Assembly (NCBI RefSeq): GCF_947648125.1
Contig: NZ_CANSMR010000012.1
Coordinates: forward strand, 62,001-126,000
Reading direction: 5' to 3'
From: an uncultured Bradyrhizobium sp.
Lineage (GTDB): Bacteria; Pseudomonadota; Alphaproteobacteria; Rhizobiales; Xanthobacteraceae
Length of the DNA stretch: 64,000 nucleotides
In this document: piece after piece, positions 25,487 to 34,352 of the stretch
Numbering within the stretch: position 1 is the stretch's first letter
How the letters are laid out: every line of letters starts with the position of its first letter
The notes under the pieces: generated by a model
Databases searched by the model: none
Seen by the model: the letters and a program-made list of their open reading frames with translations, nothing else
What the model was told of the DNA's origin: nothing
Made by a program: the position numbers and the translations under genes

Positions 25487-26772
25487 TATGCCAGCCGCAG
25501 CCGGCGGATGGTGAACAGCGCCCACAGGCTGAGCAAGCAGACGCCGGTGAGGTAGTAGCCCGGTGCGAGTTCGCCGATCGGCGCGAAGCCACCCATCCAG
25601 GTCATGATCGCCGGTCCCATGCCGCCGAACAATGTGACGCCGATATTGTAGCTGAGGCCGAGCCCCGTCGCACGCGTCGCCGCCGGAAACAGCTCCGACA
25701 TCAGCGCGGCGAGCGGTCCGTAATACAGTGACTTGAGGACGCCGAGCCACAGCACGCCGAGCAGGATGATGACAGGTGTCGGCTTGCCCGTGAGCAGTAG
25801 GAAGGCCGGGAAGATCGAGACCAGCAGCAGCAGCGCAAACAGGATCATGTGCGTGGTGCGTCCGATCTTGTCGGAGACGAGGCCTGCGATCGGCGCCAGC
25901 AGCGCGACCGCCGTCTGCGCGGCGAATGCCGCGATGAAACCGACCGACGGCGCGAGGTTGAGCGTCTTCACCACATAGGTCGGCATGTAGACGATCAGAT
26001 AGTTGACCGCCGTCGACACCGCGAGCGCGCCGATCGCCAGCATCGTGGCGAGCTTCTGCCGCGCGAACACTTCCCTCACCGGCGAGTCCTGCTTTCCGGC
26101 TGCCGGTGGCGGCGTCGCATCGTCGACATGGTTGCGGATATAGATGCCGACCGGGCCGATCAGCACGCCGAACAGGAACGGCAGCCGCCAGCCCCAGGAT
26201 TGCAGGTCGTCCGGGCTCATCAGCGAGGTCAGCAGCGCACCGAAGCCGGCACCCAGCAGGCCGCTGACGCCCTGGCTCGCGAACTGCCAGCTCGCCACGA
26301 AGCCGCGCCGCTCCGGCATGTGCTCGACCAGGAACGCGGTCGAGGAGCCGAACTCGCCGCCCGCCGAAAAGCCCTGCACCAGCCGCGCCAGCATCACCGC
26401 GATCGGCGCCAGGATGCCGATGGTCTGATAGGTCGGCATCAGGGCCAGCACCAGCGTGCCAAATGTCATCAGCACGATCGAGAGCATCAGCGAGGCCTTG
26501 CGGCCGTGACGGTCGGCATAAGCGCCGAGCACGATGCCGCCGATCGGGCGGATCAGGAACGACAGGCCGAAGCTGCCGAAGGTCAGCAGCAGCGAGGTGG
26601 TCGGATCATTGGCCGGGAAGAACGCCTTGGAGAGGTAGACCGCGAAATAGGCGTAGACCGAGATGTCGTACCATTCGAGCGCATTGCCGACCGAGGTCGC
26701 GACGATCAGGCGGGTGATGTTTTTCTTGGTGGCAACGTCGGCTTCGGAGGTGATCGGCGTCGATAAGGTCAT
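25486..26772 (-). CDS. MHS-family MFS transporter
   Basis: A 428-residue 12-segment major-facilitator permease of the metabolite:H+ symporter (ShiA/ProP/CitA) type. LIRPIGGIVLGAYADRHGRK near residue 75 is the family signature, and GFSAGGEFGSSTAFLVEH near 135 the second. Imports organic acids, osmolytes or aromatic acids; substrate unknown. It follows the M20 peptidase gene on the same strand, so it may import that enzyme's substrate (inference). Confidence 0.92.
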   Translation of the reverse strand: MTLSTPITSEADVATKKNITRLIVATSVGNALEWYDISVYAYFAVYLSKAFFPANDPTTSLLLTFGSFGLSFLIRPIGGIVLGAYADRHGRKASLMLSIVLMTFGTLVLALMPTYQTIGILAPIAVMLARLVQGFSAGGEFGSSTAFLVEHMPERRGFVASWQFASQGVSGLLGAGFGALLTSLMSPDDLQSWGWRLPFLFGVLIGPVGIYIRNHVDDATPPPAAGKQDSPVREVFARQKLATMLAIGALAVSTAVNYLIVYMPTYVVKTLNLAPSVGFIAAFAAQTAVALLAPIAGLVSDKIGRTTHMILFALLLLVSIFPAFLLLTGKPTPVIILLGVLWLGVLKSLYYGPLAALMSELFPAATRATGLGLSYNIGVTLFGGMGPAIMTWMGGFAPIGELAPGYYLTGVCLLSLWALFTIRRLRLA

Positions 26773-26812
26773 TTAATTTTCCTTGCCAGCGACTGGCACC
26801 AGTCTTTCTGCT

Positions 26813-26899
26813 CGTCATGCCCGGGCTTGTCCCGGGCATCCACGTCTTTGTCTCGCAGCATCAAGACGTGGATGGCCGGGACACGCCCGGCCATGACGG
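26813..26899. repeat. Palindromic element between permease and peptidase genes
   Basis: Arms CGTCATGCCCGGGC...CCACGTCTT and AAGACGTGG...GGCCATGACG. Similar in plan to the CTGTCATGCCCCGC family, but with different inner sequence. Confidence 0.7.
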
Positions 26900-26914
26900 A
26901 GGATCAAGCGCCCC

Positions 26915-28300
26915 TCACCCCTTATGCGGTGCCTCGCCGAGATCCCAGAACAGGCCGGCCATGATGGTCAGCGCCTCCTCGGTCACCGGCAACAGGATGT
27001 GCTCGTCGGGCGCGTGCTGGGAGCAGCCCGGATAGGAATGCGGCACCCAGATCGTCGGCAGGCCGAGGCCTTCCGAGAACACGTCGTTCGGCAGCGAGCC
27101 GCCGAAGTTCGGCAGCACCGCGGGCGCCTTGCCGGTGGTGGTGCGGATCGAGTTCGCCGCCCAGTCGATCCACGGGCTGTCCATGTCGGTGCGCGAGGCG
27201 CCAAACCGCTGCGCGCCCGAGACCTCGACCATCGGGAAGCCGTTCTTGTGCAGATAGTCGCGCACCCCATCGATCACTTCGAGATATCTCGTGCCGACGA
27301 CGAAGCGGAGCTGCAACACCGCGTTCGCCTTGCCCGGAATTGCATTGGCGGGCTTGTCGATATTGCCCGACGACATCGCCAGCACTTCCAGCGTGTTCCA
27401 GGCATATAGCCGCTCGGCCGCGGTCAGGCCCTCCTCACCCCAATCCTCCGCCAGCGTCGGCTCGTCCGCCGTCGGCTTGATTTCGACGTCGGCGAGCGCG
27501 GCGCGGACGCGGTTCGAGATCGGCGGCGGTTTCAGGATATCGAGCTTCATGCGGCCCTTGCCGTCGACCAGGCTCGCGATCGCGTTCACCAAAATCGTCG
27601 CCGGATTGGCGAGCACGCCGCCCCAATTGCCGGAATGGTTGCCGCCCTCACGCAGATTGACGTCGAGATGGATGCGGTTGCCGCCACGGCAGCCGAGGAA
27701 GATGGTCGGCCGGTCCGCCGACAGCCGCGGCCCGTCCGAGGCAATGAACAGATCGGCCTTCAGCTCCTCGCGATGCGCCTCACAGACCTCGCGCAGATCG
27801 GGCGAGCCGATCTCCTCGCCGGTCTCGATGATGAATTTGGCGTTGAAGCCGAGCTTGCCGCCGCGCGCCTGCTTCACCGCGCGCAGCGCGGCCATGTTGA
27901 TCGAATGCTGGCCCTTGTTGTCAGCGGTGCCGCGGCCGTAGACGCGGTCGCCCTTGACCGTGGTCTGCCAGGGATTGAGCCCGTCGCGCCATTCGCCGAC
28001 CATGCCGTCGACGACGTCGCCGTGGCCGTAGGTCAGCACAGTCGGCCGCGCCGCATCCTCCTGGTAGTCGGCGATCAGATAGGGCCCGCGGCCAGTCGGC
28101 GACTCGATCAGCCGGGTCTTGAAATCGAGCTCGGCGAAGGCCGGCTGCAAATTTTCGACCAGATAGGCGCGCAGCGCATCGGCCTTATCGGCATTCAGGC
28201 TCTCGGTCTGGTAGCCGACCCTGCGGTCCAGCTCCTGCAAGAACTGTCCCGATTGAAAATGCTCTCGCACATTTGCGATTGCGTCGGCCCGTGTCGCCAT
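26915..28300 (-). CDS. M20-family metallopeptidase
   Basis: A 461-residue M20 peptidase or amidohydrolase. Zn ligands are visible in order: YGHGDVVDG (His, Asp), RGTADNKGQ (bridging Asp), ETGEEIGSPDL (catalytic Glu, ligand Glu) and the final His in PGCSQHAPDE. The dimerisation domain lies between. Relatives are carboxypeptidases, dipeptidases and N-acyl-amino-acid hydrolases. The ATG at 28300 has GAAGGAAC upstream. It lies upstream of the MHS permease and divergent from a flavin monooxygenase. Confidence 0.92.
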   Translation of the reverse strand: MATRADAIANVREHFQSGQFLQELDRRVGYQTESLNADKADALRAYLVENLQPAFAELDFKTRLIESPTGRGPYLIADYQEDAARPTVLTYGHGDVVDGMVGEWRDGLNPWQTTVKGDRVYGRGTADNKGQHSINMAALRAVKQARGGKLGFNAKFIIETGEEIGSPDLREVCEAHREELKADLFIASDGPRLSADRPTIFLGCRGGNRIHLDVNLREGGNHSGNWGGVLANPATILVNAIASLVDGKGRMKLDILKPPPISNRVRAALADVEIKPTADEPTLAEDWGEEGLTAAERLYAWNTLEVLAMSSGNIDKPANAIPGKANAVLQLRFVVGTRYLEVIDGVRDYLHKNGFPMVEVSGAQRFGASRTDMDSPWIDWAANSIRTTTGKAPAVLPNFGGSLPNDVFSEGLGLPTIWVPHSYPGCSQHAPDEHILLPVTEEALTIMAGLFWDLGEAPHKG

Positions 28301-28539
28301 GATTGTTCCTTCGTCCGGTCGCGTCTTGGCATGAACCCACCGGAACGCGACGCTTTGCGCCCGGATCATGCCTCTGGAGGCCGGCAACCTATCGGGATCG
28401 GCGCGCCACCGGAAGGGTGTGAATCGCGAAGGGGGCCTTGCCAAAACGTGGCAAGTCGCAACAAGTTGATGCGGGACGCCCGGCATCCGACCGGGCAGCA
28501 TTCGAAGCGGCGCTCAAGGTTTCGACCAAGGTTTCGACA

Positions 28540-29928
28540 ATGACAAAACAAATCCGGCTCAACGCCTTTGCCATGAACTGCGTGGCGCATCAGTCGCCGG
28601 GGCTGTGGACCCATCCGCGCGACCGCACCAAGGACTACAACAAGCTGTCGTACTGGACCGATCTGGCGAAGACGCTGGAGCGCGGCCGGTTCGACGGCCT
28701 GTTCCTCGCCGACGTGCTCGGCGTCTACGACGTGTACGCGGGCAATCCGGATGCGGCGCTGCGCAACGCGGCGCAGACCCCGGCCAACGAGCCGTTGATG
28801 CTGATCCCGGCGATGGCCGCGGTGACCGAAAATCTCGGCTTTGGCGTCACCAGCAATCTCTCCTTCGAGCCGCCCTACCCGTTCGCACGGCGGATGTCGA
28901 CGCTCGATCACCTCACCGGCGGCCGGGTCGGCTGGAACGTGGTGACCGGCTATCTCGATTCCGCGGCGCGCGGCGCCGGCAAGGACAAGCAGACCGCGCA
29001 TGACGACCGCTACGAGCTCGCCGACGAGTATATGGAGCTGGTCTACAAGCTGTGGGAAGGCAGCTGGGAGGACGACGCCGCGATCCGCGACGTCGCGCGC
29101 GGCATCTTCACCGATCCTGCGAAGGTGCATCGAGTGCAGCACGAGGGAAGCAACTACCGGCTCAACGCGATCCATCTCTCCGAGCCGTCGCCACAGCGCA
29201 CGCCGGTGCTCTATCAGGCCGGCACCTCGCCGCGCGGCCGTCAGTTCGCCGCCGAGCACGCCGAATGCGTCTTCATGTCGGGGCCTTCGGCCAAGGTGAT
29301 CGGCCCGCGGGTATCGGCGATCCGCGAGCTCGCCGCCGAGAAGGGCCGCAACGCAGCCGAGATCCTGATGTTCTCGATGATGTGCGTCGTCGTGGCGCCG
29401 ACCGAGGCAGAGGCGAAGGCGAAATACGCCGAGTATCGCAGCCATATCAGCCATGAGGGCGCGCTGGCGCTGATGTCGGGCTGGACCGGTGTCGACTTCT
29501 CGACCTATTCGCTCGACCAGGAAGTGCGGCACGTGCAAAACGACGCCGGCCGCTCCGCGATGGACAACGTCACCCGCGCCGATCCCGATCGGGTCTGGAC
29601 CGTACGCGAGGTCGCCGAGCATGTCGGCATCGGCGGCGCCGGCCCTGTGGTGGTCGGCTCGCCGGAGCAGGTCGCCGACAAGATCGAGCAATGGTTCGAG
29701 GACACCGACGTCGACGGCCTCAACGTCGCCTTTGCGATCTCGCCCGGCGATTTCGAGGATATCGCCGACATGCTGGTGCCGGAGCTCGTCAGGCGCGGCC
29801 GCTACAAGCGGGAGTATGCGAAGGGGACGCTGCGCGAGAAGCTGTTCGGCGCGGGCCGTGCAAGGCTCGACGCAACGCATCCGGCGAGCCGACATCGGGT
29901 GAAGTCGCAGGCAGACGCAGCGGAGTGA
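28540..29928 (+). CDS. NtaA/SnaA/DszA-type flavin-dependent monooxygenase, second copy
   Basis: A 462-residue luciferase-like monooxygenase. IRLNAFAMNCVAHQSPGLW opens the first strand; LTGGRVGWNVVTGYLDSAARG near residue 128, ADEYMELVYKLWEGSWED near 162, and YQAGTSPRGRQFAAEHAE near 225 mark the NtaA/DszA branch. It is a paralogue of the gene at 322-1686 but clearly diverged. Divergent from the M20 peptidase, with 239 bases between starts. No flavin reductase is nearby. Substrate unknown. Confidence 0.9.
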   Translation: MTKQIRLNAFAMNCVAHQSPGLWTHPRDRTKDYNKLSYWTDLAKTLERGRFDGLFLADVLGVYDVYAGNPDAALRNAAQTPANEPLMLIPAMAAVTENLGFGVTSNLSFEPPYPFARRMSTLDHLTGGRVGWNVVTGYLDSAARGAGKDKQTAHDDRYELADEYMELVYKLWEGSWEDDAAIRDVARGIFTDPAKVHRVQHEGSNYRLNAIHLSEPSPQRTPVLYQAGTSPRGRQFAAEHAECVFMSGPSAKVIGPRVSAIRELAAEKGRNAAEILMFSMMCVVVAPTEAEAKAKYAEYRSHISHEGALALMSGWTGVDFSTYSLDQEVRHVQNDAGRSAMDNVTRADPDRVWTVREVAEHVGIGGAGPVVVGSPEQVADKIEQWFEDTDVDGLNVAFAISPGDFEDIADMLVPELVRRGRYKREYAKGTLREKLFGAGRARLDATHPASRHRVKSQADAAE

Positions 29929-29935
29929 TTGCCGC

Positions 29936-30021
29936 CGTCATTGCGAGCGAAGCGAAGCAATCTATCGTTCTGCATACGCGGGCCAATGGATTGCTTCGTC
30001 GCTTCGCTCCTCGCAATGACG
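29936..30021. repeat. REP-like palindrome, CGTCATTGCGAGCGAAGCGA family, copy 2
   Basis: Same arms as 13735-13822, with a different centre (TTCTGCATACGCGGGCC). Confidence 0.9.
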
Positions 30022-30043
30022 AGGTTACGCCCAGCTCACCATC

Positions 30044-30139
30044 CCGTCATCCTGAGGAGGCGGCCGTCTCGAAGGATCGACGGCCACCGGCCGGGCCGTA
30101 CATCCTTCGAGACGCGCTTCGCGCTCCTCAGGGTGACGG
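30044..30139. repeat. Palindromic element, CCGTCATCCTGAGGAGG family
   Basis: Arms CCGTCATCCTGAGGAGG and CTCCTCAGGGTGACGG with inner CTCGAAGGAT / ATCCTTCGAG and GGCC-rich loop. Only copy of this type in the window. It lies directly next to the preceding REP copy, between convergent genes. Confidence 0.8.
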
Positions 30140-30161
30140 TGACGGATCGAACGCAACCCAC

Positions 30162-31826
30162 TCAATTCACCGAATTGCTGACCATCACCTCGATCAGCTT
30201 CGCGCCCGGACGGCTGAACGCCGATTTCATCACACCCTTCAGCTCCTGCGGATCGGTCACCTTGATCGCCTCGAGCCCGAGCGAGCGCGCGACGCCGGTG
30301 AAATCGACCGGCGGATCGATGAAATCCATGCCGACATAATTGTCGTCGCCATGGAAGGCGAGCAGGCGCTGCTTGATGATGCGGTAGCCGCCATTGTTGA
30401 CGATGACGAAGGTCAGCGGCAGCTTGTGGTTGGCCGCGGTCCACAGCGACTGGATCGAATACATCGATGAGCCGTCGCCGGAATAGCACACCACCGGGCG
30501 CTGCGGATTGGCGAGGCTGACGCCGACCGCGGCCGGCAGGCCCCAGCCGATGCCGCCGGAGGCGAGCGCGTGATAGCCGAAGCGGTCGCGATGCGGGCGT
30601 AAACCGAGGATCTGCCGCGACGAGGTCAGGCCCTCGTCGACCAGGATCGCGTTGTCCGGCATCGCCTCCACGACCTGTAGCGCCAGCCAGTCCGGATCGA
30701 TCGGTGAGGTCTGGCTCGCCTTCGAGATCTGCTCGACCAGCGCCTTGCGCTTCGCTGCCCAGTTCTTCGTCGACAGCGCTGCGAGGCCCTGCCTCGCACG
30801 CGTCTCCAGCGCGCCGCCGCCGAGCTCCTTCAATGCCGGGACCAGCGCGCGCAGCGTTTCCTTCACATCCGCCTTCACCGCGATCTCGGCGCCATAGTTC
30901 CTGGCGAGATCGCTGTCGACCAGGCCGACCTGCACGATCGAGAGCCCGTCCGGCAGGGGATCGACCTCGCTATAGACCGACATCCGCAACGGATCGCCGC
31001 CGAGCGCAATCAGGAGATCATAGGGCGCGAGCACATCGCGGGCGACCTTCTGCAGCCGCGCGATCGCGCCCATGAAGCTCGGGCTTTCGGAGAGGAAATG
31101 CGAACCAAAGGGCGTCGGCGATTGCCAGGCCGGGCAGCCCAGCGTCTCGGCAAGATCGGCCGCCTCGCGCAGCGCGTCGCTTTTGACGATCTCGTCGCCG
31201 ACGACGATCACCGGACGCTCCGCTTTCAGGATGCGCGCGGCCAGCGCACTCAACGACTCCTCCGACGGCCGGACCCTGCTGTCGACCCGGGTGGAGCGGC
31301 CGAGCTCGATGCCGGCCTCGGCGTTGAGAATGTCGCCGGGCAGCGAGATGAACACCGGTCCCGTGGGCGGCGTGGTCGCGATCTTGGCGGCGCGGCGGAC
31401 GATGCGCGGCAGGTCTTCGAGCCGCGTCACCTCGACGGCCCATTTCACCAAGGGAGTGGCCATCTGCACCAGCGGACCATAGAGCACCGGTTCGGTCAGG
31501 CCGTGGCCCTGCTCCTGCTGGCCGGCGGTGAGGATCAGCGGCGTGCCGGTGAAGCTCGCATTGTAGAGCGAGCCCATCGCATTGCCGAGACCGGGCGCGA
31601 CATGGACGTTGCAGGCGACCAGCTTGCCGGAGGCGCGGCTGAAACCATCGGCCATCGCGACGACCAGGCTCTCCTGCATCGCCATCACATAGGTGAGGTC
31701 AGGATGATCCTTCAGCGCATGCATGATCGGCAATTCGGTGGTGCCGGGATTGCCGAACAGATGCGTGACGCCCTCGTCCTTCAGCAGCGCCAGGAATGCG
31801 GAGCGGCCGGTAATGCGATTCTTCAT
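30162..31826 (-). CDS. ThDP-dependent decarboxylase, benzoylformate decarboxylase-like
   Basis: A 554-residue ThDP enzyme with the three domains in order: pyrimidine-binding (GNPGTTELP at 25-33, cofactor-activating E52 in AMQESLV, H75 in NVHVAPGLGNAMG), central, and pyrophosphate-binding (CYSGDGSSMYSIQSLWTAA ending in VNN). Overall it is closest to benzoylformate decarboxylase and related 2-oxo-acid enzymes. Against the Pseudomonas putida enzyme as I remember it, E47 and H70 are kept, S26 is Thr, and the position of H281 appears to be Ser, so its reaction may differ. GGAGGGAAC precedes the ATG. Stands alone. Confidence 0.85.
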   Translation of the reverse strand: MKNRITGRSAFLALLKDEGVTHLFGNPGTTELPIMHALKDHPDLTYVMAMQESLVVAMADGFSRASGKLVACNVHVAPGLGNAMGSLYNASFTGTPLILTAGQQEQGHGLTEPVLYGPLVQMATPLVKWAVEVTRLEDLPRIVRRAAKIATTPPTGPVFISLPGDILNAEAGIELGRSTRVDSRVRPSEESLSALAARILKAERPVIVVGDEIVKSDALREAADLAETLGCPAWQSPTPFGSHFLSESPSFMGAIARLQKVARDVLAPYDLLIALGGDPLRMSVYSEVDPLPDGLSIVQVGLVDSDLARNYGAEIAVKADVKETLRALVPALKELGGGALETRARQGLAALSTKNWAAKRKALVEQISKASQTSPIDPDWLALQVVEAMPDNAILVDEGLTSSRQILGLRPHRDRFGYHALASGGIGWGLPAAVGVSLANPQRPVVCYSGDGSSMYSIQSLWTAANHKLPLTFVIVNNGGYRIIKQRLLAFHGDDNYVGMDFIDPPVDFTGVARSLGLEAIKVTDPQELKGVMKSAFSRPGAKLIEVMVSNSVN

Positions 31827-32162
31827 GTTCCCTCCAGGCCTGCCGGCGCGTTGGCCAACGGCGCCGGGGGAGATGACCAAACTTGCGCTTGGGGAGCAAT
31901 CGAGCGGCCGGTCATGGCCGCATTCCACTGGCGCGCGCCTGGTTCATCAGGGCACGCGCTCGTCACTTCACTCCGCCGGCCAGTCCCTCGAAAGCCGGCG
32001 TTGGGCAGACGCGAACCCCAACGGGAGCCATCGAATTGCGCGGCTGACTTTAACGCTACTTTAGCCAGAGTGTCCTAAAGCGACGATGGTTTGCCTTCAT
32101 CAAGCACACAGACAAGCATGTAGGGCCCGCAGACGGCTCGCTTCGATCGCGGGGGTTCAGTC
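31827..32162. other. Divergent intergenic region, no gene seen
   Basis: The 336 bases between the decarboxylase and the membrane protein hold no convincing gene on either strand and no element of the recurring palindrome families. It must contain both promoters, but I see no clear -35/-10 pair. Confidence 0.5.
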
Positions 32163-33647
32163 ATGGACGCGCTGGCGGCCTGGAACGGAACCAGGCTCGA
32201 TAGAGGACCGGGAACGATCGGGCTCGAGAAGCCGGGTCTCTATGTCTTCCTGATCGCAGCCACGTCCCTGTACTACCTGTCGAACGGGGCGCTCCTGCTC
32301 GGCCACCTGGATCTCGGATGGCACCTCGCCGCCGGAGACCTGATCAGGGAGCGCGGCAACGTGCCCTTTCAGGATCCATGGTCATTCACCCTCGGCGACA
32401 GGCAATGGTACAATCTGTCCTGGCTCTGGGACGTCATCGCCAGCGTGGTGTTTCGATACACGGGGTATATCGGTCTCACACTGTCGGTCGTTGCGTGTGG
32501 CGCCGTCATCACCGGATGTCTTGCATCGATCTGCCTGCGCAGCGGCGCCTCGACACTCGCGGTCGGCATTTCCGTTCTCGCCGCGTGCGTGCTTTACCCG
32601 GCGTTCGTGACCGCGCCGAATTCCTATCTCGCCGCCTCGCCGAACACCCCCACCATGTTGTTCTGCGTCGTCTTCTACGCAGAGTGTTTGAAGCGAACCA
32701 GATGGTTCTTGCTGCCGGTGATGATGGTGCTTTGGGCCAATCTGCATGGCGGCTTTGTGCTCGGGCTTTTCATCATCGGCTTTTTTGGCGCCGCCTCCGT
32801 GCTCAGGCGGGACTGGGCCGGTGTCAGGATCTACAGTTTCGCAGCAGCCGGCTGCCTTGTCGCAATCCTGATCAATCCGCTTGGCTGGCGCATCTACGAC
32901 GGCGTCACGACCACGCTGGGCCACTTCGCGCAGGCGAACATCACCGAGTGGTGGTCTTATTCTGCGAACTTCAGCGTGCCCGGGAGCATTCCCGGCATCG
33001 TCTATATCGCGATATTTGCCGCGTTCGAGCTGCGCCACCCGGCTGCCTCGCCGGCTCCTCTGGAATCGCGGCTGCTGTCCTGGCTGTTTCTGCTGCTGGG
33101 ATTCTATCAATACCGGTACATGTCGTTCTTCTTCATGTTCGCAACGGTGCCGCTGGCGCTTCACATCGACCGGGTGCTGCCCAAGCAGCTGAACGACCTC
33201 AAGGTCCAGAGCTCGCTCTTGGTGGCCGGCATCGTCGCAATGTGCGCGCTGCCGCTGACCTTGATGTACGTCAAACCGGCTCTCGCACTTCCGCAGCTGC
33301 TCTCGGAGCAGGATGCGCGCTATCTTCAAACCCATTTTCCGCATGCACGGCTGCTGAACCACTGGAACGTCGGTGGCCTCCTGATTTTCTACACACGCGG
33401 TGCGGTGCCGGTGTTCGTCGACGGCCGGTCGGCCACCGCCTATCCCGATGAGCTGCTGCGCGACTATTTCAGCCTGATCAAATGGGAGATCGATGAGGCC
33501 GCCTGGGACACCGTCCTCGCCAAGTACAAGATCGATACGGTGCTCTGGGTGAAGGCGCACGAACCTCTGAAGAGGTTCCTCGTGGACAAGAGAGGGTGGA
33601 CCGAGGAATACGTAGGAACGGACGAGGTCATCTACGTGAAGCACTGA
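32163..33647 (+). CDS. Polytopic membrane protein, GT-C-like
   Basis: A 494-residue protein with about ten hydrophobic segments and a soluble C-terminal region of about 110 residues. The first loop DLGWHLAAGDLIRERGNVPF then DPWSFT and WYNLSWLWD resembles the acidic first loop of GT-C fold glycosyltransferases and their uncharacterised relatives; the C-terminal VDGRSATAYPDELLRDY is typical of a conserved unknown family with this loop. Activity is unproven. Stands alone, with a repeat-free upstream region. Confidence 0.78.
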   Translation: MDALAAWNGTRLDRGPGTIGLEKPGLYVFLIAATSLYYLSNGALLLGHLDLGWHLAAGDLIRERGNVPFQDPWSFTLGDRQWYNLSWLWDVIASVVFRYTGYIGLTLSVVACGAVITGCLASICLRSGASTLAVGISVLAACVLYPAFVTAPNSYLAASPNTPTMLFCVVFYAECLKRTRWFLLPVMMVLWANLHGGFVLGLFIIGFFGAASVLRRDWAGVRIYSFAAAGCLVAILINPLGWRIYDGVTTTLGHFAQANITEWWSYSANFSVPGSIPGIVYIAIFAAFELRHPAASPAPLESRLLSWLFLLLGFYQYRYMSFFFMFATVPLALHIDRVLPKQLNDLKVQSSLLVAGIVAMCALPLTLMYVKPALALPQLLSEQDARYLQTHFPHARLLNHWNVGGLLIFYTRGAVPVFVDGRSATAYPDELLRDYFSLIKWEIDEAAWDTVLAKYKIDTVLWVKAHEPLKRFLVDKRGWTEEYVGTDEVIYVKH

Positions 33648-33692
33648 CGCAGCTGGAGCTTCGATTCTGATTCAATCAGCACCGAAACTGCG

Positions 33693-34208
33693 CTAGAACA
33701 TCCCCTCGCGCTCGCTGCGCTTCTTCTTTTTCGAACGCTGCCAAACCACGCCGGGATAGCCCTTCAGCGGCACCAGCGGCTCGCCGGTGTAGGCCCACTC
33801 CTGCAATTCCTCGATCGCGATGTGATAGAGCGGCTGCCGGCCGGTGCGCCCCGAAAACAGCGCGCGCGGGATGTTCACCATGTGCGGCGACCGTGCGCGC
33901 TCGTAGATGACGGGCGTGCCGCAATTGCCGCAGAAGCTGCGCGCGGTCTTGGTCGCCGGATCCTCGTAGCGCGAGAGCTCGCCCGCGCCTTGCGTGATGC
34001 GGAAGCGCTTCTTCCAGCTGCCGACATAGGTCGCGTAAACCGCGCCATGGGCGCGGCGGCTCGCGGCGGTGTGATCGTGCCAGGCCCAGCGCGCCGGCAC
34101 GTCGATCTCGAACCGCACCTTGCCGCACAGGCACTGGCCGGCCGCGGGCTTCGCCAGCGCCACGGGTTTGGGCTTTTTCGTCGGCTCGAACTCGTCGTCC
34201 GGAAACAT
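33693..34208 (-). CDS. GFA/CENP-V-family zinc protein
   Basis: A 171-residue protein of the glutathione-dependent formaldehyde-activating (GFA) fold. Zinc cysteines are visible in GQCLCGKVRFE (CxC) and SFCGNCGTPV (CxxC). Start at 34208 chosen because the upstream extension is part of a REP copy. The C terminus is strongly basic (RSKKKKRSERE). Members bind glutathione S-adducts; most have no proven activity. Confidence 0.85.
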   Translation of the reverse strand: MFPDDEFEPTKKPKPVALAKPAAGQCLCGKVRFEIDVPARWAWHDHTAASRRAHGAVYATYVGSWKKRFRITQGAGELSRYEDPATKTARSFCGNCGTPVIYERARSPHMVNIPRALFSGRTGRQPLYHIAIEELQEWAYTGEPLVPLKGYPGVVWQRSKKKKRSEREGMF

Positions 34209-34232
34209 TGGGAGCTCTCCGGCTTTGCCCGC

Positions 34233-34318
34233 CGTCATTGCGAGCGAAGCGAAGCAATCCATCTATCGGCGCGTGAGGAGCGATGGATTGCTTCGTCGCT
34301 CCGCTCCTCGCAATGACG
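34233..34318. repeat. REP-like palindrome, CGTCATTGCGAGCGAAGCGA family, copy 3
   Basis: Same arms as the copies at 13735, 29936 and 47915. It lies between two genes on the same strand, just upstream of the GFA gene. Confidence 0.9.
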
Positions 34319-34352
34319 AAGATGGAACCATTGTGGCCCGGGCTACGAAGAC

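Noticed and set aside
28366-29895. A 509-codon minus-strand frame opposite the second flavin monooxygenase
   Set aside because: Antisense shadow with Arg/His/Val-rich composition and no recognisable fold; the plus-strand monooxygenase has all family blocks.
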